In this document: positions 1 to 8,749 of the stretch, one piece after another
How the letters are laid out: each line of letters starts with the position of its first letter
Position numbering within the stretch: position 1 is the stretch's first letter
Assembly (NCBI GenBank): GCA_965250275.1
Contig: OZ252297.1
Location: 124,001 to 188,000, forward strand
Direction: 5' to 3'
Origin: G965250275 sp965250275
GTDB taxonomy: Bacteria > Pseudomonadota > Alphaproteobacteria > Rhodobacterales > Rhodobacteraceae
DNA length: 64,000 bases
Position numbers and translations under genes: made by a program
The notes under the pieces: model-generated
Seen by the model: only the letters and a program-made list of their open reading frames with translations
Told to the model about the DNA's origin: nothing
Databases searched by the model: none

Positions 1-1
1 C

Positions 2-1348
2 ACCGTCTTTGTGATGCTGGCAGAGGTGTTGATCTTTGTCCCGTCCATCGCACGGTTTCGCGAAGACTATTTGCTCAACAGGCTGGAGCGGGCGCAGATC
101 GCATCACTTGCGTTGCTGGCAGATGACATGCTTGAGACCGAACTTGAGCTTGAGCTGCTTGAAAACGCCGAAGTCTACAATGTCGTGTTGCGGCGCGATG
201 AAGTCCGGCAACTCGTCCTGTCTTCGCCAATGCCCGGACCGATTGACGGAACCTATGACCTGCGCGACCCCGGTGCGGTGGTTTTGATCCGAGACGCTCT
301 TGCGCGGTTTTTTGAGCGCGACGATGAAGTCATCCGGGTGATCGGATCACCCGTGCGCGAGGCCGGCCTCCTGATCGAAGTGACGATGGACTCCGCGCCG
401 CTCCGCGCGGCCATGATCGACTACGGAATTCGCATCCTGATCCTGTCCGCGGTGATCTCGATCTTTACTGCCGTTTTGCTCTTTCTCGCAGTGCGGGCCT
501 TTCTGGTGCGTCCGATCGAGGGCGTCGTCGGCTACATGCAGCGGTACGCAGCCGCGCCCGAAGACGCGCGCGGTATCATCACGCCGCGTGCTGGCGTCAC
601 GGAGCTACGCAAAGCCGAAGAAGCGCTTCAGATGCTGCAAACAGAACTGACGCAGGCCCTGAAGCAAAAGGAGCGGCTGGCGCAGCTCGGCGGCGCGGTG
701 GCCCGGGTCAGCCACGACCTGCGGAACATCCTGACAAGTGCACAGCTGTTCACTGATCGCATCGAAGCGAGCGAAGACCCGCTGGTGCGCCGCATGGCTC
801 CCAAACTCGTCGGGTCCATCACGCGTGCAGTGTCGTTGTGTGAAAGCACACTCGCCTTTGGGCGGGCCGAAGAACCCGCCCCGACCCTGTCGGTCTTTCA
901 ATTGTCGAACGTCGTTGGCGATGTGATCGACAGCGAACGGCTGACAGCGGATGCGGATCAGATTCAATTCGTTGACGAAGTGCCGACCCTGATGGCCATC
1001 CGCGCCGATCCCGAACAACTCTACAGAGTGATTTCAAACCTCGTCCGCAATGCCCGTCAGGCGCTCGCGGCAACCGGCAAAGCCGGAACGATCACCGTCG
1101 CCGCTCAAGAGGACGAAGACTGCTGGCGGATCGAGGTGCGGGATACAGGACCCGGACTGCCTGAGAAGGCGCGCGAGCACCTCTTCACACCGTTTCAGGG
1201 CGGTGCACGCAAGGGCGGATCTGGCCTTGGACTGGCAATCTCGGCGGAGCTGATCCGCGGGCATGGCGGCACCTTGAAGCTCAAAACCAGCGATGCGGAC
1301 GGCACCTGTTTCGAAGTCTGCCTGCCAAAGGGCGACGGGACGCTGTGA
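2..1348 (+). CDS. Sensor histidine kinase, 5' end cut by the window
   Basis: Membrane-bound two-component sensor kinase that would autophosphorylate on His and pass the phosphate to a response regulator, which is not in the window. The frame is open from base 2 and the first residues (TVFVMLAEVLIFVPS) read as the end of a first membrane helix, so the true start lies upstream; the GTG at 11 is unlikely to be the start. A periplasmic sensing segment of ~115 residues is followed by a second membrane helix (about bases 425-505), a HAMP-like linker (RPIEGVVGYM), a helical stretch, and the H box S-H-D-L-R-N with the phospho-acceptor His codon at 713-715. N box (NLVRNARQAL), G1 (DTGPGLP) and G2 (GGSGLGLAI) are intact, so the kinase looks active. 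The ligand cannot be told. It sits immediately before the tRNA-Arg gene and probably belongs to the core chromosome. Confidence 0.9.
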   Translation, partial: TVFVMLAEVLIFVPSIARFREDYLLNRLERAQIASLALLADDMLETELELELLENAEVYNVVLRRDEVRQLVLSSPMPGPIDGTYDLRDPGAVVLIRDALARFFERDDEVIRVIGSPVREAGLLIEVTMDSAPLRAAMIDYGIRILILSAVISIFTAVLLFLAVRAFLVRPIEGVVGYMQRYAAAPEDARGIITPRAGVTELRKAEEALQMLQTELTQALKQKERLAQLGGAVARVSHDLRNILTSAQLFTDRIEASEDPLVRRMAPKLVGSITRAVSLCESTLAFGRAEEPAPTLSVFQLSNVVGDVIDSERLTADADQIQFVDEVPTLMAIRADPEQLYRVISNLVRNARQALAATGKAGTITVAAQEDEDCWRIEVRDTGPGLPEKAREHLFTPFQGGARKGGSGLGLAISAELIRGHGGTLKLKTSDADGTCFEVCLPKGDGTL

Positions 1349-1402
1349 GCCGTTTATGGGGTTGCAAAGCCCCGAGCCTATAGCTAAATGCACGGTCTTA
1401 GT

Positions 1403-1479
1403 GGACCGATAGCTCAGCTGGATAGAGTACTTGACTACGAATCAAGGGGTCGGGGGTTCGAATCCTCCTCGGTCCGCCA
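1403..1479 (+). tRNA. tRNA-Arg (anticodon ACG)
   Basis: A 77-nt cloverleaf: 7-bp acceptor stem GGACCGA/TCGGTCC, D arm with AGCTCAGCTGGATAGAGT, anticodon stem CTTGA/TCAAG enclosing loop CTACGAA (anticodon ACG at 1437-1439), T arm with GGTTCGAATCC, discriminator G and an encoded CCA. The 3' end of this gene is repeated, without the rest of the tRNA, at 12816 and 25192, which makes it the likely anchor of the accessory blocks downstream. Confidence 0.97.
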
Positions 1480-1482
1480 CTA
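1465..1482 (+). repeat. tRNA 3'-end att-like core, copy 1
   Basis: The 18-bp sequence CTCCTCGGTCCGCCACTA covers the last 15 bases of tRNA-Arg (including CCA) plus three bases. It recurs exactly at 12816-12833 and with two mismatches at 25192-25209. Integrases of islands and phages commonly recombine at tRNA 3' ends and leave such direct repeats; this copy is the one that completes the functional tRNA. Confidence 0.75.
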
Positions 1483-2489
1483 ATTCAAAGACTTAGCCGT
1501 TGCTTCCCAAAAAGCGTGATCAAGAGTGTGGTCGCTGTGTTGTTCGCGCACCTTTGTTAACCGACTCACCACGCCCACGCATATAGCGATCTGTCTTGGA
1601 AAGGTGGTTCGTTGGGTTAGGCTTCTCCCTAAAGACGGGGAGAACTGTATGAGCAGATTTAGAAATGCCCAAACTGCCGATGCGGATCGCTGCTTCGAAA
1701 TCGAGACCTTGGCTTACGAGGGTGACGAAGCAGCAACCCGCGCAAAAATCTGCAAACGAATTGAGACATATCCCGATGGCTTCCTGATCCTTGAGGAGGA
1801 TGGAAGAGTTGTTGGCTTCATCAATTGCGGATGCGCCCATGAGGTTGAGATGTCTGACGAGGACTTCAAAGACCTTATTGGCCACGACCCAAACGCGCCC
1901 AATGTCGTCATCATGTCCGTCGTCGTAGACCCGGCGGCACAAGGCAAGGGCTACTCAAGGTTGATGATGGATGAGTTTGTCGAGCGCATGCGGCAGATGC
2001 AAAAAGCGACTATCCATCTGATGTGCAAAGAACATCATGTGCCGCTCTACGAGAAGCTCGGCTATGCGTACCTGAAGCCATCCGCCTCAGGCCACGGTGG
2101 AATGGCATGGCATGAGATGAGCATGTGTCTTTAGATCAGTGCGTAGTTAGTCGCTCCCGAGCGGTCACATGATCCTCCAAGGGAAACCGCAGCTTTGTTT
2201 GCAGGCGCTGCTGCATTTGAAGACCCCGCGCAGGGTCTGCCCGGGTCCGCTTGCAGACCTTAATGTGGAAACGTCGAAAGGCAGTCAGTCCCCAAAGCGA
2301 AGGTTCGCGGACCAGATCCAAAGGCTGCGCAACGCACCAAGATGCGCAGCGACCGCAAGACCTACCGGCGCAATTTGCAGAGCGCCCGCTGTTCGGGGCT
2401 GGCGTGTCTGTCATATGCATGGTGCGCATGGCGGGCACGCCGCAGGGCCGGGTCATCCATCGTGGAAGCACGGAGGACGATCCAGAGCA
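1473..2489 (+). repeat. GNAT module repeat, copy 1 (pair of 25200-26210)
   Basis: About 1 kb starting in the tRNA 3' end and running through the acetyltransferase gene and most of the small cysteine/KHG-motif gene is repeated at 25200-26210. By eye the copies are near-identical over the acetyltransferase and its ~165-bp leader, and more diverged after its stop codon. In both places the repeat begins at the tRNA-end sequence, so it behaves as the left end of a tRNA-inserted block. Confidence 0.85.
1649..2134 (+). CDS. GNAT family N-acetyltransferase, copy 1
   Basis: Acetyl-CoA-dependent N-acetyltransferase of 161 residues, substrate unknown. The acetyl-CoA-binding motif A is visible at about residues 86-112 (VVIMSVVVDP then QGKGYS at 98-103), and the N-terminal PDGFL..DGRVVGFI pattern recalls the arylalkylamine acetyltransferase-like branch. 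The ATG at 1649 follows ACGGGGAGAACTGT, a good ribosome site; the frame extends upstream to 1526 but that part lies in a leader conserved at the DNA level in both copies. A second intact copy is at 25375-25860; I counted 7 amino-acid differences, so both copies have been kept open. It is the first gene after the tRNA and probably island cargo. Confidence 0.88.
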   Translation: MSRFRNAQTADADRCFEIETLAYEGDEAATRAKICKRIETYPDGFLILEEDGRVVGFINCGCAHEVEMSDEDFKDLIGHDPNAPNVVIMSVVVDPAAQGKGYSRLMMDEFVERMRQMQKATIHLMCKEHHVPLYEKLGYAYLKPSASGHGGMAWHEMSMCL

Positions 2490-2567
2490 GCCGAGCAATC
2501 ACGCAAAGCCATCAGCGACCTGATCCGGGCGGAAAAAGATCTGCGGAAAGTATTACAAGTTCCATGA
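2307..2567 (+). pseudogene. Small Cys/KHG-motif protein, start lost (copy 1)
   Basis: Encodes RLRNAPRC, CRAPAVRGW, HMHGAHGGHAAG and SWKHGGRSR followed by a charged helix ending KVLQVP. Small proteins with the pattern C-x-A-P-A-V ... M-H-G-G ... K-H-G are common next to mobile or phage-like genes in Rhodobacterales and Rhizobiales; their function is not known to me. Where copy 2 (26028) has an ATG before D-P-I-Q-R-L, this copy reads GCG, so the natural start is missing. An upstream in-frame ATG at 2169 exists but would add sequence with no matching motif. The C-terminal half is intact, unlike copy 2. Confidence 0.55.
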
Positions 2568-2797
2568 TTGAACGGCGTTGGGAACGCTCGCAAGTTCGGC
2601 AGTTGTCCTATGGCTGTATGGACCCGCCAGCAACTAACGCGCCGAATGTCTGGCTTGAGACAGGGTCGCTCTGGCGCGCGCTTCTACCGGTTCATCGATC
2701 ATCTTACCGTCCAACGTTGCTATCGAGCGGCCTTCACGCCTGGCATCTTATGCAGCGTCGATGATGGCGCGGGCGCCTTGGCATTCCGCCACGGTAG
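2408..2797. repeat. Decayed KHG-lyase module repeat (pair of 33808-34197)
   Basis: About 390 bp that covers the end of the KHG-motif gene and the lyase remnant is repeated, nearly collinear, at 33808-34197. The two copies carry different inactivating changes. The stretch 2568-2925 between the KHG gene and the AraC gene holds no intact gene. Confidence 0.75.
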
Positions 2798-2806
2798 GCG
2801 ATCTGC
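2641..2806 (-). pseudogene. C-terminal remnant of a CitE/HpcH-type lyase (copy 1)
   Basis: Translated on the minus strand the segment reads SPTVAECQGARAIIDAA, a stop codon (TAA at 2748-2750), then DARREGRSIATLDGKMI and DEPVEARARATL. The L-D-G-K-M-I-D-x-P-V pattern after an Ala-rich helix is the C-terminal signature of the citrate lyase beta/malyl-CoA lyase aldolase family. Only this tail is present and it is interrupted, so it is a gene fragment. The paralogous fragment at 34041-34245 has a stop at another place. Confidence 0.6.
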
Positions 2807-2925
2807 TAACGCTGTATTGGATCCACCTACCGTTGCAAGACATGGTCGAAGAATGGACGATGTCGCGCAGAAAAGTAGGGCTGCCGGACTGCGAACACCG
2901 ACGCGCAGGTCATAGTGTCAACAGA

Positions 2926-3846
2926 TCAAAGGTTCATTGCATCTTTGGGGGATACCCCAAATCTCGCCCGGAAGGCCCTGTTGAAATGGGACATGTCCCA
3001 AAAGCCAGATTCTTCCGCAACCAGAGAGACCTTCCCCCGCGCAGGCACTCCTCTTTTGAGGAGAACCATTGCCTTATCTAACCTGACGTTCCGAATGTAG
3101 TTCGCGAGACCGCCATATTCACTGAAGTCTCGCGCGAGCGTTGCACGGCTCACCCTCATGTGATCGCTGACCATGGCGACATTCAATCCCGGCTCCGCGA
3201 GGTTTCTTTCGATGAACTCTGTTGCCGCGCGTTGACGAAACTGCGCTATGTTCGAGATGCCCTCTGCACTTGTCCTGTCGTTCAGTACCAGACCATTGAC
3301 CATTTGACTGATCGATCCCGACACGGCATCGGATGAAGCGTCAGAACGGTCGGGAAAAGACTCTGCAGTATGGTCCAATGCGGCGCCGACAACAGCGGTG
3401 TAGGGATCATGATGTGGAAAGCGAATGACATTCTGATGCTTTGCCGGATCAAAATTGAGCAGATCAATCGGTCCGGTCAGGGCCCGGGTGGCGCGGTCTT
3501 CGTTGTATGAGAAGCTCAGTTCAGACAGGCGCAGAAACAGGATGTCGCCTTCCCTGGCCTCGATCACATCGCCATTGATGACGTGCCGAAACCCACCCGA
3601 CACCGTCTTAACCACCTGGAACAGATCACCGAGTTGGCGCTGTTGTCCGCAGTTGGATTGGCTGATCGCCGCGCTGGTCTCCGCGTCCCGAATAGAGAAC
3701 GGCCCCAGAGGCGCGATGGATGCTTTGAATCTGAAGCTGTGAGCCTCTTTCGACACAGGACGTGTATGCCATGGCACTGTATCATTCCAAGCTTCCAGAC
3801 GGATCTCTTCCGGCAGTTCATCTGACGAGAGTTCGAGTCTGTTCAT
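2926..3846 (-). CDS. AraC-family transcriptional regulator
   Basis: One-component DNA-binding regulator of 306 residues. The N-terminal ~190 residues carry the AraC ligand-binding-like cupin region (GDILFLRLSELSF), and the C-terminal ~100 residues carry the double helix-turn-helix (NVAMVSDHMRVSRATLARDF, then SGFWDMSHFNRAFRARFGVSPKD). The ATG at 3846 is taken as the start. The gene stands alone: ~300 bp of apparently non-coding DNA separates it from the next gene, which points away from it, and its target is not evident. The FAD monooxygenase at 4482 is the nearest metabolic gene but is on the same strand and separated by another gene, so a link is only a guess. Confidence 0.9.
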   Translation of the reverse strand: MNRLELSSDELPEEIRLEAWNDTVPWHTRPVSKEAHSFRFKASIAPLGPFSIRDAETSAAISQSNCGQQRQLGDLFQVVKTVSGGFRHVINGDVIEAREGDILFLRLSELSFSYNEDRATRALTGPIDLLNFDPAKHQNVIRFPHHDPYTAVVGAALDHTAESFPDRSDASSDAVSGSISQMVNGLVLNDRTSAEGISNIAQFRQRAATEFIERNLAEPGLNVAMVSDHMRVSRATLARDFSEYGGLANYIRNVRLDKAMVLLKRGVPARGKVSLVAEESGFWDMSHFNRAFRARFGVSPKDAMNL

Positions 3847-4144
3847 AAGTCACGCCCTTGCAAGGTTCGAAGGTCAGTTCAGACCTTTCTGTGTGCAACG
3901 TCGACGATACCGACCGCCAAAAGGCTGTAAACCCAGTGGATGTGCCATTTTGACAAAGTTCTCGTATCGGCTCATAGCTTTCCCCGGGAAATTTCAATAA
4001 TATCTTGGTCTTAGATCGATCCAAAGGGGCCCAGACTACCCCACGTAAAGTGCGCGCTCTTGAGACATACAGCAGTTTAGTGCGGTTTCGGGGTTCGATA
4101 CTCTGCGCGAAATGCAACCAGGTCAAACAGGATGGGAAAATTAA

Positions 4145-4399
4145 ATGCCGGACGTTAAAGCCTTGCAACTCGTGAACCAAAAATATGCGAATGCTGAAAA
4201 GAAACGCGAAAAGTGGGAAATGACCTTCGGGAAGCTAACCGAAAAGCTGTCAAAGGCGAAAACCTCAAAAGACCAAAAGAAAGCCTTCGAGGCGCTGGAA
4301 AAACACGCGTCGACTCGGCGCAAGGCCGATGATGAACTGGTGAAAGCATCAGAAGAGCGCGACAAGCGGATCAAAGAACTCTCTAAGGAGTTTGGCTAG
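4145..4399 (+). CDS. Small lysine-rich coiled-coil protein
   Basis: Unrecognised 84-residue protein, almost entirely helical by composition, with Lys, Glu and Ala at coiled-coil spacing (AEKKREKWEMTFGKLTEKL, DKRIKELSKEFG) and no signal peptide, cysteine or membrane segment. The ATG at 4145 is preceded by GGATGGGAAAA. It is flanked by an AraC gene facing away and an FAD monooxygenase facing it. The Lys-rich coiled coil recalls the one in the LysM protein at 34500 in style only. No function is assigned. Confidence 0.6.
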   Translation: MPDVKALQLVNQKYANAEKKREKWEMTFGKLTEKLSKAKTSKDQKKAFEALEKHASTRRKADDELVKASEERDKRIKELSKEFG

Positions 4400-4431
4400 G
4401 CAAAGTTAACTCCTCGCATCTCGCCGCGAAG

Positions 4432-4457
4432 AACGAAGAGGGGGCCAGCGAGCCCTC
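4432..4457. terminator. Possible bidirectional terminator hairpin
   Basis: GAGGGGGC and GCCCTCTC form a stem (7 of 8 pairs) around a short loop, in the ~80 bp between two converging genes. There is no clear T run, so the call rests on stem and position only. Confidence 0.3.
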
Positions 4458-4481
4458 TCAGATGCAACGCGTCGGCGTAGT

Positions 4482-6089
4482 TTAAGACTGAAAAGCCTCA
4501 GTTTGGGCGAAATAGGTGTCGATGCTTTTCAAATCCGAACTTCGGTAAGCCACATACCCATCGGGCCTTACAAGGTAGAGACATGGACCGTCGGCGGCAT
4601 AGACTTGGTGCATTGTGCCGTGTTCGTCGAAAATGATCGTGGCATCTGTTGTGTGCGGAAACTTCGGGTCTTTGCTAACCAAATACGGCTTCACCCACCG
4701 CTCGAAACGTTTAGAGGATGCCAATGCGTCCAGCACTTCCGGCACGCGTTCGTTGCCGGTTGCCGCACAGAAAAGAAACAGCCTGAATTCAACGTCGGAA
4801 GGCATTTTGAACAGGCTCGTCGGCGCATTCGATACAATCAGCCCATCAGCATCAGGCGCCCTGGTGCCCGGTTCTGGGCCCCCTTGGAAGGCAAATTCTC
4901 GACGTAGTGTTAACGGGCTTTCAGCGTAGTCGGTGGAGATCTCCTGCGCGGTGCGATCGCCGTCGAGCCGTTTGTCATCTGGCGTAAAGAGATAAGCGAT
5001 CAACTTGTCCTTTTCTTGCGGTGAAAGATCAACGTACTGCTCCATCGTGTCAGTAATCTGACGTGTCAAATCGATCACTCCGCGATCGACTCGACGCCGT
5101 TCTTGTTCATAAGTGTCCAAAAGGACGGATCGGGCCTCTCCCTTTGCCACGAGAGCAAGCTTCCAGGCCAAGTTGTGGGCGTCCTGAACACCCATGTTCA
5201 TGCCATGCCCGCCTAAAAGGCTGTGAACATGGGCCGCGTCGCCTGCCAAGAACACCCTGCACTTCCTGTAGTGCTCCGCCTGGCGGTAACTGATGCGAAA
5301 GTGCCCAAGCCATTGTGGGTCACGCAAAACCAAGCTCCGCCCTGATCTTTTCGAAACAATTGCCTGAAGGTCTTCCAGGGTTGGCGCAGCGTCTGTGCTG
5401 ACGCAATTTGCAAGAGTCGCAACGACGAACTGTCGGTTTTTTGGCAAGCGCGTGAACAGATACAACTCGCCATCCTCGTGGAAAAAGATGTGTGCCGTGG
5501 TTGGCGCCAAGTCGTCACCACCATCGACAACAACATCGCCAAGTATGTAGGGGATGTGATCGGGCTCCCCCGGAAAGGCGATCCCGAGGTGTTTGCGAAC
5601 GGTGCTATGAGCGCCATCACATCCGACCACCCAATCATAGACTTCCGTTTCTTCGCGATCGTTCCCGTGTCGTAGCGAGACCTTCACCCCAGCGCCGTCC
5701 TGTTTGATGGACGTCAACCCTACAGAGCGCTCAACCTTAACGCCAAGTCGTTTTAGGGAGGTTTCCAAAGTAGATTCGGTGTGCGCTTGCGACTGCGACA
5801 AACCATAAGGAAATGGGGACTCTACTGGGGCATGTGGGTTGTCGCCGATGTGCTCTCCGTCTCGGTAGAAAGCGAGGCTCTTTTCGGGCACAGAACCGAT
5901 GGTCACTTGCTCATCAAGCCCCAGCCCTTGGAGTATCTCCAAGGTTCGCGAATGCAGCAGGTTTGCTCTCACATGTGGGTCGATCCCAGACGACTGGTCG
6001 ATGCATCGTGTCGGCACGCCACGACGGGCGAGTTCCAGCGCCATCATAAGCCCTGTTGTTCTTCCCCCGACAACCAGCACTCGCTGCAT
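4482..6089 (-). CDS. FAD-dependent aromatic monooxygenase (PheA/TetX-like)
   Basis: Flavoprotein hydroxylase of 535 residues in the p-hydroxybenzoate hydroxylase fold, with the phenol/polyketide hydroxylase-type C-terminal extension; expected to use NAD(P)H and O2 to hydroxylate a ring substrate that cannot be named. Visible: N-terminal beta-alpha-beta (VLVVGGRTTGLMMALELA), the D-G motif (GCDGAHSTVRKHLGIAF) and the second FAD motif (GDAAHVHSLLGGHGMNMG) followed by DAHNLAWKLA. The start at 6089 is chosen because GTGGGGGAATC precedes it and it begins directly with the FAD fold. Odd: in G-x-G-x-x-G the middle glycine is arginine (G-G-R-T-T-G), which may weaken FAD binding. No partner dioxygenase or reductase is adjacent. 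Confidence 0.85.
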   Translation of the reverse strand: MQRVLVVGGRTTGLMMALELARRGVPTRCIDQSSGIDPHVRANLLHSRTLEILQGLGLDEQVTIGSVPEKSLAFYRDGEHIGDNPHAPVESPFPYGLSQSQAHTESTLETSLKRLGVKVERSVGLTSIKQDGAGVKVSLRHGNDREETEVYDWVVGCDGAHSTVRKHLGIAFPGEPDHIPYILGDVVVDGGDDLAPTTAHIFFHEDGELYLFTRLPKNRQFVVATLANCVSTDAAPTLEDLQAIVSKRSGRSLVLRDPQWLGHFRISYRQAEHYRKCRVFLAGDAAHVHSLLGGHGMNMGVQDAHNLAWKLALVAKGEARSVLLDTYEQERRRVDRGVIDLTRQITDTMEQYVDLSPQEKDKLIAYLFTPDDKRLDGDRTAQEISTDYAESPLTLRREFAFQGGPEPGTRAPDADGLIVSNAPTSLFKMPSDVEFRLFLFCAATGNERVPEVLDALASSKRFERWVKPYLVSKDPKFPHTTDATIIFDEHGTMHQVYAADGPCLYLVRPDGYVAYRSSDLKSIDTYFAQTEAFQS

Positions 6090-6257
6090 GATTCCCCCAC
6101 TTAGCCGCTTCCGCACGCATTCCTGCCACGCCCACGACAGTGAGGTGCAACTAAGTTGGTAGCAACCCCGTGGACCCAACCCACTGGCCCCAAAAGCAAC
6201 ACAGAACTCAGACTCATTTTGCCAACGATAAGAACGATGCGCGGCTTCCGGTTGGCG

Positions 6258-8639
6258 CTATTGATCTTGCAATGCCGCTCCTTGGACGATCATCACATCA
6301 TAAATTGTGCCGTCAAAAGCGAATGGCCGCGCTTCTTCGTACACCAGCGAAACGGGAGACCCCAGATCAAGCCCGATGTCGAAACTTTCGGTTGCTGTGA
6401 AGGCTGCAGGCACCGTGCGAGGGACCTGCCCCGCCGCCAACTGGTCACCGTTGAGAGAGATGACGACGTCAGCCGCGCCGCCCGGTTGATCGATGGTCGT
6501 CTCCACTATGATCTTGTGCCGGCCCGCAGGAATCACGTCTGTTGTGATTTGCGTGTTTTCGATGATGAGCATGTTGTACTCGTACGTCAGCACGCCATCT
6601 TCGACATAGATGGACAGACCGCCTCCCGCGCCACCGACAGCGTAAATCACGCCATTTGCGGCCTCGCCAAACTCGGCGTCAATTGTCACGCGTGTCGATT
6701 GTCGGCCAATGCCGGGCGCGGCAAACTCTGGCATTCGCTTCGTTTCAGGGCCGAAGGTCCAGCTGTTGTAAGCAGAGGCGATGCGGTCCTCGGGGTGGAT
6801 GCGCAACCAATTGCCTGCCCCGATCGGAAAGTCTTTGTTGTCCGCGGCAAGCTCCAGGAAGCGAGCTTTCATCTCGGCCAGCTTGTCTGGCATCTCGGCG
6901 GCGAGATCATTGGCCTGACTGAAATCCTCGTTGAGATTGTACAGCTCCCAAACGTCCTTGTCGGAATCCCAGTCGGCAATTCCCGCCGCTGAACCGGCAC
7001 TGTCCCAAGGCGTAAACGGTCCGAACGTGCCCGCAAACCAACCGTCGAGATAGATGCCACGGCTTCCGTTGTTGTCGAAAAACTGTTCGGATTTCTGTGG
7101 CGCCGCATCGGCATCACCAAAGGTGTAGGCAAGGCTCACCCCATCCATGGGCATTTGTGTGTGTCCATTCACGACACTGGGATGGGGAATTCCCAAGACC
7201 TCATAGATTGTTGGCGCAATGTCCACGACGTGATGGAACTGCGTGCGCATCTTGCCGTCATGTTCGATCTGACCCGGCCAACTCACAACCAACGGGTTGC
7301 GTGTGCCACCGAAGTACGCCCCGAGAAGCTTGGTTCCTTTGAACGGCGTGCTTCCAGCCCATGCCCACCCGGCGTGATACATGTTGTCCGTGCGCGGGCC
7401 GCCGAGGACGTCGATCCCTCCAATCCCGTCGAGCGCTTCGAGTTGCTGGTCGACAGTGTTTGGAATGTTGTTTTGTGCAAGAAGCTCACTGATCGATCCC
7501 CTCTGACCCTCAGCCGACGAGCCGTTGTCACCGAAGATGTAGAAAATCAATGTGTTGTCGCGAAGCTTGCGTTCGTCCAACCCGTCGAGCAGTCGGCCAA
7601 CCTGTGTATCAGTGTGCTCGACAAATCCTGCAAAAATTTCCATCAGACGTGTCTGAAACTCGAACTCCTTCTCGGGGACCTCATCCCACCCCTGCAGAGT
7701 CTCATCCCGTTGGGTGAGCTCGGTGCCTTCCGGGATCACGCCGAGTTCTAACTGCCGTTTGAATGTCGCCTCGCGGTACGCATCCCAGCCATCATCGAAC
7801 TGCCCGTCGTATTTTTCGGCCCATTCGGGAAAGATGTGGTGGGGTCCGTGCACGCCGCCCGGTGCCCAATACATAAAAAACGGCTTGTCGGGATCAAAGG
7901 CGCGATAGTCGTCGAGCCAGTTCAATGCATCGTCAACCAGATCTTGAGTGAGGTGATAGTCGGGGTCATGAACGGGAGGTTCAACCGCGTCGAGATTTCG
8001 GGTCAGCCGTGGTTCCCATTGAGAGGTCTCTCCGCCGAGGAACCCATAGAAATACTCAAACCCATACCCCGTCGGCCAACGATCCTTGGGGCCTATTGCG
8101 GTTGTCTCTGTGGCGGGGGTGTTATGCCACTTTCCAAATGCGGAGGTGTGGTAGCCGTACTCCTTCAAAACCTCGGCAACGGTCGCCGCCTCCTTCGGGA
8201 TAACGCCGGTATAGCCGTCGAAGGCGACGGCTCTCTCAGCAATTGTGCCCGACCCCACGCGTGTGTGGTTGCGCCCTGTCAGTAGCGATGCACGCGTCGG
8301 TGAGCAGATCGATGTCGTGTGAAACTGGGTGAACGCGATACCTTCCGCCGCAAGCGTATCAAGCGTGGGCGTCTGAACAGCGCCACCAAAAGTCTCCGGA
8401 ATGCCAAAGCCCACATCATCGAGCAGGACGATCAGAATGTTTGGCGCATCATCCGGAAGGCGCTGAACCGGATCGGGCCAAGCCATGGTGCTATCTTGCA
8501 AACGCTGTTCCGCGACGCCTGCCATTGGCTCTGGCGGAAATGGCAAGACCGAACCATCGTCAGGTACGGTCGATTGCTGCGCCAGCGCGAAAGTGGAACA
8601 AAGGGACATAATGGCGGCGGCCTTGATCGCGTTTGGCAT
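6258..8639 (-). CDS. Secreted arylsulfatase (CxPxR type)
   Basis: Type I sulfatase of 793 residues that would hydrolyse sulfate esters outside the cytoplasm. Start at 8639: it follows GAAGGACAG and gives a signal peptide (MPNAIKAAAIMSLC..FALAQQ). The metal-binding L-D-D is at 73-75, the formylglycine motif C-S-P-T-R at 112-116 continuing ASLLTGR, and FGDNGSS supplies further active-site residues. A ~150-residue C-terminal beta-rich region (VTIDAEFGEAANGVIYAVGG) follows the catalytic domain, giving a long member of the family. The gene is downstream of DUF3604 and outer-membrane genes on the same strand, with a divergent Crp-like regulator, so the set probably forms a regulated sulfate-ester unit. 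An anaerobic or FGE-type maturase is not in the window. Confidence 0.9.
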   Translation of the reverse strand: MPNAIKAAAIMSLCSTFALAQQSTVPDDGSVLPFPPEPMAGVAEQRLQDSTMAWPDPVQRLPDDAPNILIVLLDDVGFGIPETFGGAVQTPTLDTLAAEGIAFTQFHTTSICSPTRASLLTGRNHTRVGSGTIAERAVAFDGYTGVIPKEAATVAEVLKEYGYHTSAFGKWHNTPATETTAIGPKDRWPTGYGFEYFYGFLGGETSQWEPRLTRNLDAVEPPVHDPDYHLTQDLVDDALNWLDDYRAFDPDKPFFMYWAPGGVHGPHHIFPEWAEKYDGQFDDGWDAYREATFKRQLELGVIPEGTELTQRDETLQGWDEVPEKEFEFQTRLMEIFAGFVEHTDTQVGRLLDGLDERKLRDNTLIFYIFGDNGSSAEGQRGSISELLAQNNIPNTVDQQLEALDGIGGIDVLGGPRTDNMYHAGWAWAGSTPFKGTKLLGAYFGGTRNPLVVSWPGQIEHDGKMRTQFHHVVDIAPTIYEVLGIPHPSVVNGHTQMPMDGVSLAYTFGDADAAPQKSEQFFDNNGSRGIYLDGWFAGTFGPFTPWDSAGSAAGIADWDSDKDVWELYNLNEDFSQANDLAAEMPDKLAEMKARFLELAADNKDFPIGAGNWLRIHPEDRIASAYNSWTFGPETKRMPEFAAPGIGRQSTRVTIDAEFGEAANGVIYAVGGAGGGLSIYVEDGVLTYEYNMLIIENTQITTDVIPAGRHKIIVETTIDQPGGAADVVISLNGDQLAAGQVPRTVPAAFTATESFDIGLDLGSPVSLVYEEARPFAFDGTIYDVMIVQGAALQDQ

Positions 8640-8749
8640 AGTACTGTCCTTCAACGAATGTTTCTGCGGAAGGGTGACTCGAGCGTATTCTGAAGCACCC
8701 CGCTGTTGAGTCACCGTCAATGATTGCTTCCAGGCGCAAGTCTTGCGGG

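Noticed and set aside
1360..1378. Hairpin GGGG/CCCC after the histidine kinase as a terminator
   Set aside because: Stem is only 4 strong pairs and there is no T run before the tRNA.
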